Below are positions 9,629-17,872 of a DNA stretch of 64,000 nt, piece after piece. The stretch's first letter is position 1. Each line of letters begins with the position of its first letter. Source of the stretch: Erythrobacter ani (GTDB lineage: Bacteria; Pseudomonadota; Alphaproteobacteria; Sphingomonadales; Sphingomonadaceae). The notes beneath the pieces were generated by a model. That model saw only the letters and a list, made by a program, of their open reading frames with translations, did no database searches and was not told the origin of the DNA. The stretch spans positions 434,001 through 498,000 of the forward strand of contig NZ_JAGSPB010000003.1 in NCBI RefSeq assembly GCF_019204025.1, given 5' to 3'. A program made the position numbers and the translations under genes.

Positions 9629-10237
9629 TCAATCCATGTGTTTGAGGCCCACCCTTAGGTAGTCCCAGCCGGTGACACAGGTGAGCACGGCCGCGGTCCA
9701 AAGGCTGACCAGTCCGACGATATGTATCCAGCTTTCAGTGAGGGTTGTGCATGGAACACCTAACGACTGGCACGGCTGGCCGTGCACTGCGCCGCCCGCG
9801 ATAAGAGCACCGAGGGCTATCAGCTGGAACGTCGTCTTCCACTTGGCGAGCCGGGAAACGGGAACAGATACCTGCAACCCGCCAAGAAATTCGCGCAGTC
9901 CCGACACCGCGATTTCGCGCATCAGGATGACAAGCCCTGCAATGACGTGAAAGTCCCCGACATATGGGCCGCGCAAGTACCCCTGGGCGGTCAGAATAAG
10001 GATCACGGTGGCCACCATGATCTTGTCCGCAATGGGATCAAGGAAGATGCCGAGTTTCGACACCGTCCCTTGCGCCCGAGCCAGATAGCCATCGAAGAAG
10101 TCGGTTATCGCGATCAGGCAGTACAGAGCGAAGCCGATCGCATATCCGAGCTGCCACTGCGGCCACCACAGGAAAAAGGCCAGTAACGGAAGCGCGAAAA
10201 TGCGCGAAAGAGTCAGGATGTTGGGCACAGTCAACAT
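9629..10237 (-). CDS. pgsA: CDP-diacylglycerol--glycerol-3-phosphate 3-phosphatidyltransferase
   Basis: Makes phosphatidylglycerophosphate, the committed step to phosphatidylglycerol and cardiolipin, in the inner membrane. The CDP-alcohol phosphotransferase motif is complete: Asp49, Gly50, Ala53, Arg54, Gly63, Asp67 and Asp71 in DGYLARAQGTVSKLG..LDPIAD. There are several membrane segments and about 202 residues. The start was set at 10237 (MLTVPNILTLSR), the normal N-terminus; the frame is open for 17 codons further upstream. Confidence 0.93.
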   Translation of the reverse strand: MLTVPNILTLSRIFALPLLAFFLWWPQWQLGYAIGFALYCLIAITDFFDGYLARAQGTVSKLGIFLDPIADKIMVATVILILTAQGYLRGPYVGDFHVIAGLVILMREIAVSGLREFLGGLQVSVPVSRLAKWKTTFQLIALGALIAGGAVHGQPCQSLGVPCTTLTESWIHIVGLVSLWTAAVLTCVTGWDYLRVGLKHMD

Positions 10238-10375
10238 AGCGCCTACCGCTCTAACCTCCCTTTCGACCGCGTAAAAGGCTCCTCGCACCGCTTGTGAACG
10301 CTCTTGTCATCACCCTTGTGCATGTGAGCGCGTTCGCTATGTGAAGAAATCGAGGAGCGATTTCGACATTCTGAT

Positions 10376-11764
10376 ATGACCACTACGACGCACCTCATGC
10401 GCTCCAAGCGCTTCCTGCCCTTAATGGCGACCCAGTTTTTCAACGCATTCAACGACAATCTCTACAAGACCGCACTGGTCCTGTTCGTTGTGTATTCGGT
10501 ATACAATTCGGAAAAGCACGAGGCGTTTTTCAGCGGTCTCGCTTCGCTGGTGTTCATCCTGCCATTCGTGTTGCTGTCCGCCCTGGCGGGACAGTTGGCC
10601 GATACACGCGACAAGGCGCGTATCATCCGTATCGTTAAGCTCTGCGAGATCGGCTGGGCCACACTGGGCGCAGCCGGGCTTTTCATGGCGTGGCAGGGAA
10701 TAGCGGTTCACATGTTCGCGATCCCGCTGTTGCTGTTTGTCGTTTTCCTGGCGGCGGCTCAATCCACCTTCCTTGGCCCGATCAAGTACGCGATCCTGCC
10801 GCAGCACCTCAAAAAAGACGAAGTCCTTCCGGGCACCGGGCTGGTCGAAGCGGGCACGTACATTGCAATCCTGACCGGCACGATCCTGGCCGGATTTATC
10901 TATGTCGAGATCGCGATGGTCCTGATCATCGTAACGGCGGTCGCTGGATATTTCGTCAGCCGCTGGGTGCCCGATGCTCCCCCGCAGAGCGATTACGAGA
11001 TGCACTATCCACTGCTCGAACCCTATGCGAAAAAAGTGCGCAATCCGGTCCTTCGATGGCTGGGATATGCACCTGTCGCTGTTGCTGATCAGGCAGTCAT
11101 GAGCTGGCGGCTTGTTCGCGATACCATGCACAACCGCGAGATTTTTCTCGCGATTATCGCCATCAGCTTTTTCTGGACCATCGGCGCCGTTCTTTTCATC
11201 CAGTTCCCGCCGCTGGCGAAAAACCAATTGTTGGCTAGCAAGGAGGTCGCCAGCCTCTTTCTCGTCATCTTCTCCATCGGCATTGCCATCGGATCGGTCG
11301 GCGTAAACGCATTGTTGAAAGGCGAAGTCTCCGCTCGGTTTTCACCCGCATCAGTCGTCGTGATGGGCGTTTTCGTGATCGGGTTCTATCTCGTTGCCAA
11401 GGCGTGGTCGCCCAACGCTGCCGGCGAGCTGCTCGGCGTGGGCGCGTTCATGATGGAACCGCTTGCGATCCCGTTGATGCTGATGCTGTTGGGTATCTCG
11501 ACCGCAGGCGGGTTCTTCGTGGTGCCGCTCTACGCTTTCCTGACGACCCGGTGTGCGCATGATGCCGCATCAAGGACGATTGCAGCCAACAATATAGTCA
11601 ATTCGCTGTCGATGGTTGTAGGCTCGCTCATCGCCATCGGCATGACTACGGTGGGCATCCCGGTCGCGGAGCAATTGTTGCTCGCAGCCGCCATGTCGCT
11701 AATTTCTGCATGGCTCGGCAGGTTGCTGTTCAATGCCGAACGAGCAGCGCTCGCACCAGCTTGA
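10376..11764 (+). CDS. MFS transporter related to lysophospholipid transporter LplT
   Basis: A 462-residue polytopic membrane protein. The N-terminus (FNAFNDNLYKTALVLF) and the segment LVFILPFVLLSALAGQLADTRDKA are characteristic of LplT and of the MFS module found fused to acyltransferase/ligase modules in many proteobacteria. No PlsC or AMP-ligase module is fused here. It probably flips lysophospholipids across the inner membrane for re-acylation; this is inferred from the family and fits the neighbouring pgsA. It is divergent from pgsA. Confidence 0.8.
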   Translation: MTTTTHLMRSKRFLPLMATQFFNAFNDNLYKTALVLFVVYSVYNSEKHEAFFSGLASLVFILPFVLLSALAGQLADTRDKARIIRIVKLCEIGWATLGAAGLFMAWQGIAVHMFAIPLLLFVVFLAAAQSTFLGPIKYAILPQHLKKDEVLPGTGLVEAGTYIAILTGTILAGFIYVEIAMVLIIVTAVAGYFVSRWVPDAPPQSDYEMHYPLLEPYAKKVRNPVLRWLGYAPVAVADQAVMSWRLVRDTMHNREIFLAIIAISFFWTIGAVLFIQFPPLAKNQLLASKEVASLFLVIFSIGIAIGSVGVNALLKGEVSARFSPASVVVMGVFVIGFYLVAKAWSPNAAGELLGVGAFMMEPLAIPLMLMLLGISTAGGFFVVPLYAFLTTRCAHDAASRTIAANNIVNSLSMVVGSLIAIGMTTVGIPVAEQLLLAAAMSLISAWLGRLLFNAERAALAPA

Positions 11765-11777
11765 AGCGCCGCCTAGA

Positions 11778-11969
11778 TCAAAAGATAAACACCAGAATTG
11801 CCGCTGTTGCCGCGACATAGGCGCTAGCGAAACCGCGAACATCATTCGTCGTCAGCCGCCAGAGGCTCTCTGCCGGAATGTCGATGATGTCGTTGGCTAC
11901 GTGCGGCGGCAAAGTCTTCCGAAACGGATGACGATTTGTCTCATTCGTTAGCACCAGGCTTCTGCGCAT
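11778..11969 (-). CDS. Small protein with a C-terminal membrane anchor, under a CtrA-type box
   Basis: A 63-residue protein: a basic soluble N-terminal half (RRSLVLTNETNRHPFRKTL) and a C-terminal hydrophobic end (VAATAAILVFIF), so probably tail-anchored in the inner membrane. AAGGAG lies about 11 bases before the ATG. A perfect TTAA-N7-TTAA site lies 45 bases upstream and points to this gene more closely than to the plus-strand neighbour. Convergent with the LplT-like gene, stops 13 bases apart. The family was not recognised; reality as a gene rests on RBS, promoter motif and a plausible protein. Confidence 0.6.
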   Translation of the reverse strand: MRRSLVLTNETNRHPFRKTLPPHVANDIIDIPAESLWRLTTNDVRGFASAYVAATAAILVFIF

Positions 11970-12013
11970 CGTTCTCTCGACTCCTTGCGTCCCGATAGTG
12001 AGGATACGCGGCT

Positions 12014-12028
12014 TTAACGATTTATTAA
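12014..12028. promoter_or_regulatory. CtrA-type binding site (perfect TTAA-N7-TTAA)
   Basis: TTAA at 12014-12017 and TTAA at 12025-12028 are separated by seven bases, the full CtrA consensus; the second half is followed by CC as in many known sites. It is 45 bases from the small membrane protein start and 150 bases from the TPP-enzyme start. Confidence 0.6.
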
Positions 12029-12178
12029 CCCCTTGGTGCCGGACCTCTTTTCATCTGTCGCACAGTGGGACAGAACGGGCCTTGCGCTAACCACCTCGTG
12101 TTGAATGCGGCGGTACGTTGCGCGCACACGCGGCTGGGTCTAAGCGCGGCGGCACATAACCTATGGGAGAATTCATCC

Positions 12179-13837
12179 GTGAAAAGCGCCGCTGAACTGC
12201 TGGTCGAATGTCTTGCCGAACAGGGGACCGACCGCATCTTCACTGTGCCGGGCGAAAGCTTCCTTGCAGTGCTCGATGCGCTGCACGAGAACACGGAAAT
12301 CGAAACTGTCACGTGCCGGCAGGAAGGCGGGGCGGCATTTATGGCATGCGCCGACGGAGCGATGACCCAGCGCCCTGGCGTCGCATTCGTGACACGCGGG
12401 CCGGGCGCAACAAATGCAAGTATCGGCGTGCATGTCGCGCATCAGGATTCGCAGCCGATGATCCTTTTCGTTGGCGATGTCGCGCGCGGAATGCGCGACC
12501 GGGAAGGGTTTCAGGAGATCAATTTCGAGGCGTTTTTCGGGCCGATTTGCAAATGGGCCGCGCGTATCGATGACCCTTCGCGCATTCCAGAATACGTTGC
12601 GCGTGCTTATTCGGTAGCAATCAGCGGTCGCCCCGGGCCGGTTGTGATCGCCCTGCCCGAGGACATGTTGTGCGATCCCGTGGACTCGGCAATCGCACCG
12701 AGACCGCTGGTCACGCGCCCTGCGCAAGCGGCCTGTCCCGATGCGATGCAAACCCTTTTTGGTCTGATCGCCGATGCAGCCAGTCCCATTGCGATCATCG
12801 GAGGTGCCGGATGGAATGCGAAGGCGCGCGACCATTTCCAGCAATTTGCGGAAAGCATTGGCCTGCCGGTCGCAACCGCTTTTCGCAGACAAGATGCGAT
12901 TGCACCCTCCTCACCGGTCTATGCAGGTAATCTGGGATATGGCCCGAATCCCAAGTTGGTTGAACGGGTCAAATCATCCGACCTCGTGATCGCTATCGGC
13001 GCACGATTGGGCGAAGCCACAACCGACGGATACGAACTCCCCACGCTCGAGCACGCTGACCAGTTCCTCGTCCATGTCCATCCCGACCCGGAAGAATTAG
13101 GACGCGTCTACAAGACAGAGCTCGCGCTATGCTGCGCGGTCGACGAATTCGCTGAAACTGCTGCGCTCTGGGAAGATCATTCGATCATCCCCTTCGATGC
13201 CGGTGGAGAAGCTCACCTTGAGTGGGAAGAATGGTCAGCGGCAAGAACGCCCGACAATCCACCAGCGCTCGATATGGCAGCATGCGTTTCCTCCATGCGT
13301 GAAGTCGTGCCCGCCGACAGCATCATCTGCAATGGAGCGGGCAATTTCGCGGGCTGGTGGCATCGCTATTGGCGTTACAGCGGCTATCCGAGCCAGCTCG
13401 CGCCTACGGCAGGGGCGATGGGCTATGGGTTGCCCGCCGCAGTTGCAGCGAGCCTCCGCGAGCCGGAACGCACGGTGATTGCCGTGGCAGGCGACGGGGA
13501 CTTCCTCATGAACGGGCAAGAACTCGCTACCGCCGCCCAACACGGTGCGAACCTGCTGGTGTTAATTGTCGATAACGGCGCATACGGCACCATCCGGATG
13601 CATCAGGAGCGCGAGTATCCGGGACGGATATCTGGCACTCAGCTTTCAAACCCCGATTTCGCAATGCTGGGCGCAGCCTTCGGTGCATGGAGCAAGGCGG
13701 TATCGACGACCGATGAATTCCGCCAAGCGCTTATCGAAGCGAAAGAACGCATTGGCCTCAGGTTGATCCATATGAAGATCGACGTGGAGCAGCTCGCTGC
13801 CAGCGGCGCGACGGTCAGCGGGCTGCGCGCTCGCTGA
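12179..13837 (+). CDS. Thiamine pyrophosphate-dependent enzyme, acetolactate synthase-like
   Basis: A 552-residue member of the acetolactate synthase/benzoylformate decarboxylase superfamily. The N-terminal pyrimidine-binding domain has the catalytic Glu49 (CRQEGGAAFM). The central domain follows, and the C-terminal TPP domain has GDGDFLMNGQE and NNGAYG-type Mg-binding residues (VDNGAYGTI). There is no regulatory small subunit next to it, so it is probably not the biosynthetic IlvB; substrate unknown. Start GTG at 12179 has GGGAGA eight bases upstream. It converges on the SDR gene with only 15 bases between stops. Confidence 0.85.
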   Translation: MKSAAELLVECLAEQGTDRIFTVPGESFLAVLDALHENTEIETVTCRQEGGAAFMACADGAMTQRPGVAFVTRGPGATNASIGVHVAHQDSQPMILFVGDVARGMRDREGFQEINFEAFFGPICKWAARIDDPSRIPEYVARAYSVAISGRPGPVVIALPEDMLCDPVDSAIAPRPLVTRPAQAACPDAMQTLFGLIADAASPIAIIGGAGWNAKARDHFQQFAESIGLPVATAFRRQDAIAPSSPVYAGNLGYGPNPKLVERVKSSDLVIAIGARLGEATTDGYELPTLEHADQFLVHVHPDPEELGRVYKTELALCCAVDEFAETAALWEDHSIIPFDAGGEAHLEWEEWSAARTPDNPPALDMAACVSSMREVVPADSIICNGAGNFAGWWHRYWRYSGYPSQLAPTAGAMGYGLPAAVAASLREPERTVIAVAGDGDFLMNGQELATAAQHGANLLVLIVDNGAYGTIRMHQEREYPGRISGTQLSNPDFAMLGAAFGAWSKAVSTTDEFRQALIEAKERIGLRLIHMKIDVEQLAASGATVSGLRAR

Positions 13838-13852
13838 CCGCAGACATCGAAG

Positions 13853-14602
13853 TTACCGCATCGTCATGCCGCCATCGACCATATATTGCGACCCGGTGAC
13901 GTACGAACTCTGGTCCGACAGCAGGAACAACGCCACCTGCGCAACCTCGTCGGCACTACCCAGCCGGCCAAGCGGAACCGCTGACTGGATTTGATCCAAG
14001 AATTGGTCCTTTTCCTCTTCGGAAAGACCCATACCGTTCATGAAATTCGTATCGATCGGACCCGGCGCGATGGAGTTGACGCGGACGCCCCTGGGAGCGA
14101 GCGCCGCCGCCCAGCTACGGGTCAATCCGGTCACCGCGCCCTTGGTCCCTGCATAAACTGCACCTTCAGCCTGCCCGAGATAGGGAGAGACTGAAGATGT
14201 CACGACGACCGAGGCATTGTCGTTTAAAGCCGGAATCAGCTCAGCCATCTGGAGCACGGGACCGCGCACATTCACGTTGTTCATATGGTCGAAGAAGTCG
14301 GCGTCCATCGCATCATTCGGCCCGAATTTGCCATATCCGGCATTCAGCCAAAGTCCATCGATGGTGCCCATCTGATCCTTGACCTTATCGCCAAGCTCCT
14401 TGGCGGCAGCGGGGTCGGCCGCATCGTTTCGCAGGACAAGTGAGCCCGAAGGCAGGCTCCGACCTGCTTCGTCGAGGTGGTCCTGGCTGGTGCCAGTAAC
14501 CGCGACCTCACCGCCTTCGTCCACGATCATCTTGGCAGCGGCAAGCCCCATACCGCTCGTGCCGCCAGTGATAAGAATGCGTTTGTTTTCGAACCTGCTC
14601 AT
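13853..14602 (-). CDS. SDR-family NAD(P)-dependent oxidoreductase
   Basis: A 249-residue classical short-chain dehydrogenase. The cofactor motif TGGTSGMG lies at residues 12-19, NAG-type motif (WLNAGYG) at about 86-91, and the catalytic Ser (VTSSVSP), Tyr150 and Lys154 (YAGTK) are all present. The C-terminal GSQYMVDGGMT is typical. Substrate unknown. An EcfG-type promoter ends 36 bases before the start codon, so it should be induced by general stress. It shares its strand with the EVE-domain gene upstream, but the promoter lies between them. Confidence 0.9.
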   Translation of the reverse strand: MSRFENKRILITGGTSGMGLAAAKMIVDEGGEVAVTGTSQDHLDEAGRSLPSGSLVLRNDAADPAAAKELGDKVKDQMGTIDGLWLNAGYGKFGPNDAMDADFFDHMNNVNVRGPVLQMAELIPALNDNASVVVTSSVSPYLGQAEGAVYAGTKGAVTGLTRSWAAALAPRGVRVNSIAPGPIDTNFMNGMGLSEEEKDQFLDQIQSAVPLGRLGSADEVAQVALFLLSDQSSYVTGSQYMVDGGMTMR

Positions 14603-14637
14603 GATTGCTCCGATGATTTGATATCTGTTTTCAAACC

Positions 14638-14663
14638 AACGAGATATTCGTCAGGCAAGTTCC
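14638..14663 (-). promoter_or_regulatory. EcfG-type general stress response promoter
   Basis: Read on the minus strand, GGAAC (14663-14659) and CGTT (14641-14638) are separated by 17 bases, the EcfG consensus. The -10 element is 36 bases from the SDR gene start at 14602. Confidence 0.75.
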
Positions 14664-14688
14664 AAGCTTTTTTCGGAAGTCCCCGTAA

Positions 14689-15111
14689 TCAGCCTTCAGC
14701 CATCTTGCAAATCATGTCCCATTCGGCCGGCTTAATCTTCGCGACGGACAGGCGTGACAGGCGGACGAGTTCGCAGTCGGCCAGTTTAGGCTCGGCCTTG
14801 ATCTGTTTGAGCGTGACTGGATTTTCGAACTTACGCTTTGGCTTCACTTTTACTGCCGCCCATTTGCCAGTCTCATCGGTGGGATCGGTGATTCCAGCGA
14901 CGCTCACTTCGCAGATACCAACGATCTCCAGCCCTTCCCTTGAGTGATAGAAGAAGGCCTCGTCGCCAACTTTCATCGCCGCCAGGTTGTTCTTCGCCAT
15001 ATGGTTACGCACTCCGTCCCAAGTGCCCTCTTTTTCAGCGACCAGGTCGTCCCAGCTGTACTTGAACGGCTCGGATTTCATCAGCCAGTAGTTGCGGGCG
15101 GATCTGGTCAC
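14689..15111 (-). CDS. EVE domain-containing protein
   Basis: About 140 residues of a stand-alone EVE (PUA-like) domain, the fold that reads modified bases in nucleic acids. Diagnostic stretches: YWLMKSEPFKYSWDDL at the N-terminus, TWDGVRNHMAKNNL, and FFYHSREGLEIVGICEV. The GTG at 15111 is favoured because AGGA lies nine bases upstream; a GTG at 15120 is possible but the AGGA would be too close. Divergent from the GGDEF-EAL gene. The ligand is unknown. Confidence 0.88.
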   Translation of the reverse strand: MTRSARNYWLMKSEPFKYSWDDLVAEKEGTWDGVRNHMAKNNLAAMKVGDEAFFYHSREGLEIVGICEVSVAGITDPTDETGKWAAVKVKPKRKFENPVTLKQIKAEPKLADCELVRLSRLSVAKIKPAEWDMICKMAEG

Positions 15112-15201
15112 GGGTGGCACTCCTAAATGGGTCGAAAATATATTCGGGATTTAGCCCTCTCACGGCGCACCCACCAGCCCTGATCGGGACATGCAGCTCA
15201 A

Positions 15202-15216
15202 TTAACCCGATTTTTA
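15202..15216. promoter_or_regulatory. Near-consensus CtrA-type site upstream of the GGDEF-EAL gene
   Basis: TTAA (15202-15205) and TTTA (15213-15216) with a seven-base spacer, one mismatch from TTAA-N7-TTAA, 92 bases before the start of the GGDEF-EAL gene. A one-mismatch match can occur by chance. Confidence 0.35.
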
Positions 15217-15307
15217 TTGGATCCACTCATACCAGCACAGATTTTGCACTTCTTGTGGGGGCAACCCGATCATCGGGGAGGGATCGACCGCAGACGGTTC
15301 GGGTGAG

Positions 15308-16981
15308 ATGGCAGTGGACGCAAAAGAGATCGAGAATAAAGCATTCGGCAAAGCCGAGAAGGACTTCGTGGCGCTCGGCATTGCAACGGCCGCCATCATT
15401 CTTTTCGTCGGAACCGGGGGCTCGATCCTGCCCAGCGTGATCGACGCTGTATTTTCCGATGGCAAGGGACCGGACCGTCTGCTTGCCTCGGCTCTGCTGC
15501 TCAACATCGCTCTCATTATCTTCGGCTGGCGCCGATACCGCCAACTCGCCCACGAGATTGCCGAGCGCAAACGCGCCGAGAGCCAGGCCCGCGAACTGGC
15601 GGAAATCGATCCGCTCACGCACTGTCTCAATCGTCGCAGCATGACAGCAGCAACGCAGCGGCTGCGCGAACTGGCAAACGATCGCGGCCAGGCAGTCGCG
15701 TACACGATGATCGATCTCGACAATTTCAAACAGATCAATGACATGCATGGCCATTCGATCGGTGACCAGGTGCTCGTCCTGCTCGCAAAGCGGCTCAAGG
15801 ACGAATTGCCCGATGAGGCTATCCTTGCGCGCCTAGGCGGCGACGAGTTCGCATTCGTCATCGCATATGACCCGTATCAACGGCGTCGGATTGATGATCT
15901 AGTCATTCGGTTGTTCGATCAGGCTATCCTTCCGTTCCGGCTGGGTAACCTCGTCATCGATGCAACCATGTCGATGGGGGTTGCGACGGATCACGAGGAA
16001 GCGGGGCTAAGTCCCATACTCGGCGATGCAACGCAGCTCATGCACCGCGCAGACATTGCGATGTACCACGCTAAAAAACAGGGCAAGAATCGCTATTTCT
16101 GGTTCGAGGCGAGCATGGAAAACGAGCTGCGCTTTCGCAATGAGCTCGAACTCGGCATCCGCCGCGGAATCATCGAAGACGAGTTTGTCCCGTATTACGA
16201 ACAACAGGTCGATCTCGAGACCGGAGAACTGGCAGGCTTCGAAATGCTCGCGCGCTGGGAATCGCCGCAGCTCGGCCTTGTCAGCCCCGAGGTCTTCATT
16301 CCGATTACCGAGGAAATCGGGATGATTGCGGAACTGTCCGAAAAATTGATGGATCGCGCTTTCAAAGACGCTCAGGATTGGGACGAAGCGATCACATTGT
16401 CGGTCAATATCTCACCGGTCCAGCTGCGCGATCCATGGTTCGCACAAAAACTTCTGAAGCAACTCGTAGCCAGCAATTTCCCGCCGCACAGGCTGGAAAT
16501 AGAGATCACCGAAAGCTGCCTCCATGAGAATGTGGGCATGGTGAGATCGACGATCACGAGCCTTCGGAACCAGGGCGTGAAAATCAGTCTAGATGATTTC
16601 GGGACCGGTTATTCGAGTCTCGAACAGCTCCGGTCGCTACCCTTCGATCGTCTCAAGATCGACCGGTCATTCGTTCGTGAACTGCGCGGATCGGAAGGGT
16701 GCAGCAAGATCGTGGACGCGATTATCTCGCTAGGACGCGGGCTCGGCCTGCCTATCACCGCTGAAGGTATCGAGAGCGAAGAGATTTTGGCCACTTTGAA
16801 GGATATGGGCAACCTCAAGGGCCAAGGCTTTCTCTACGGCGAGCCGGAGACTGCAGAAGAGGTCTGCGCCCGGCTGAAGAAAATCGGGCGACTGTCGAAA
16901 GCCTCGGAACCCGCAGCGGAGCCAGTCCCGTCCTCCGGATCTGAGTTCATCGAAGTCTCGAAAAGACAAGCGAGTTTCTGA
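15308..16981 (+). CDS. Membrane-anchored GGDEF-EAL protein (cyclic di-GMP turnover)
   Basis: A 557-residue bifunctional-type protein: two membrane helices (about residues 23-47 and 58-73), a GGDEF domain with an intact GGDEF at 177-181, and an EAL domain with EML in the EAL position (GFEMLARW), SVNISPVQL, EITESC, DDFGTGYSS and a KIDRSF Lys. Key catalytic residues of both domains are present, so it could make or degrade c-di-GMP; which one dominates cannot be told from sequence. There is no recognisable sensory domain besides the short periplasmic loop. Confidence 0.93.
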   Translation: MAVDAKEIENKAFGKAEKDFVALGIATAAIILFVGTGGSILPSVIDAVFSDGKGPDRLLASALLLNIALIIFGWRRYRQLAHEIAERKRAESQARELAEIDPLTHCLNRRSMTAATQRLRELANDRGQAVAYTMIDLDNFKQINDMHGHSIGDQVLVLLAKRLKDELPDEAILARLGGDEFAFVIAYDPYQRRRIDDLVIRLFDQAILPFRLGNLVIDATMSMGVATDHEEAGLSPILGDATQLMHRADIAMYHAKKQGKNRYFWFEASMENELRFRNELELGIRRGIIEDEFVPYYEQQVDLETGELAGFEMLARWESPQLGLVSPEVFIPITEEIGMIAELSEKLMDRAFKDAQDWDEAITLSVNISPVQLRDPWFAQKLLKQLVASNFPPHRLEIEITESCLHENVGMVRSTITSLRNQGVKISLDDFGTGYSSLEQLRSLPFDRLKIDRSFVRELRGSEGCSKIVDAIISLGRGLGLPITAEGIESEEILATLKDMGNLKGQGFLYGEPETAEEVCARLKKIGRLSKASEPAAEPVPSSGSEFIEVSKRQASF

Positions 16982-17062
16982 AAGGCGCGCGCGCCACCTT
17001 GCAGACAGTCTGTCGAGCCACACTAGACGTAGCGGTTGACCATGCATAAATGCGCGCAAGCT

Positions 17063-17872
17063 ATGCGCGTATCCTTCATCAAAATGCACGGACTCGGTAA
17101 CGATTTCGTCGTGCTCGACGCGCGCGAGGATGCCTTGCCTGACATAAGCCGCAAGATGGCTGCGAGGATTGCAGACCGGCGGGAGGGGATCGGCTGCGAC
17201 CAGTTGATCGTCCTCGAAAGGAGCGAGAGCGCCGCCTTCCTGATGCGCATATTCAATGCCGATGGCGGCGAGGTCGAGGCGTGCGGCAACGCGAGCCGGG
17301 CGGTCGCCTTGCTACATGGCGAAGCGGCCACAGTCGAAACTGCGGGTGGCAATATCTCGCTGGAGCCGACCGCTGGAGGCGCGAGCGTCGATATGGGCTC
17401 GCCACGCTTCGATTGGGATGCGATCCCCCTTGCCTACGCCGTCGATACTGCTGCGATGCCGGTGGCGTGGGAGCCGTTACAACAGCCCATGGCGGTCAAT
17501 ATCGGCAATCCGCACGCGGTTTTCTTCGTCGACGACGCGGATGCGATCGATCTCACCGCTCTTGGTCCCCTAATCGAAAACGACCCGCTTTTTCCCGAAC
17601 GCATCAACGTGAATGTCGCTAGCCTCGTTGGCGAGAACCACCTGAAGTTGCATGTGTGGGAACGGGGTGCCGGATTGACGCGTGCGTGCGGCACCGGTGC
17701 CTGCGCAACCGCTGTCGCTGCAATCCGCAAAGCTGTCGCCCAAAGCCCGGTGACAGTTACGTTGCCCGGCGGCGATCTAACTATCGAATGGAAATCGGGC
17801 GGGACGATCCGCATGACCGGACCTGCGGCAGAGGCATTTCGAGGCACGTTTGAGTGGGACGACTACGCGTGA
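17063..17872 (+). CDS. dapF: Diaminopimelate epimerase
   Basis: Converts LL- to meso-diaminopimelate for peptidoglycan and lysine. The two catalytic Cys are Cys74 (EACGNASR) and Cys209 (RACGTGACA); FIKMHGLGNDF marks the N-terminus. The length of 269 residues is normal. Start ATG at 17063 was preferred over an upstream TTG in frame because the family begins at this point. The gene opens a run of overlapping genes: dapF, mtaB, ftsY, yciB. Confidence 0.95.
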   Translation: MRVSFIKMHGLGNDFVVLDAREDALPDISRKMAARIADRREGIGCDQLIVLERSESAAFLMRIFNADGGEVEACGNASRAVALLHGEAATVETAGGNISLEPTAGGASVDMGSPRFDWDAIPLAYAVDTAAMPVAWEPLQQPMAVNIGNPHAVFFVDDADAIDLTALGPLIENDPLFPERINVNVASLVGENHLKLHVWERGAGLTRACGTGACATAVAAIRKAVAQSPVTVTLPGGDLTIEWKSGGTIRMTGPAAEAFRGTFEWDDYA

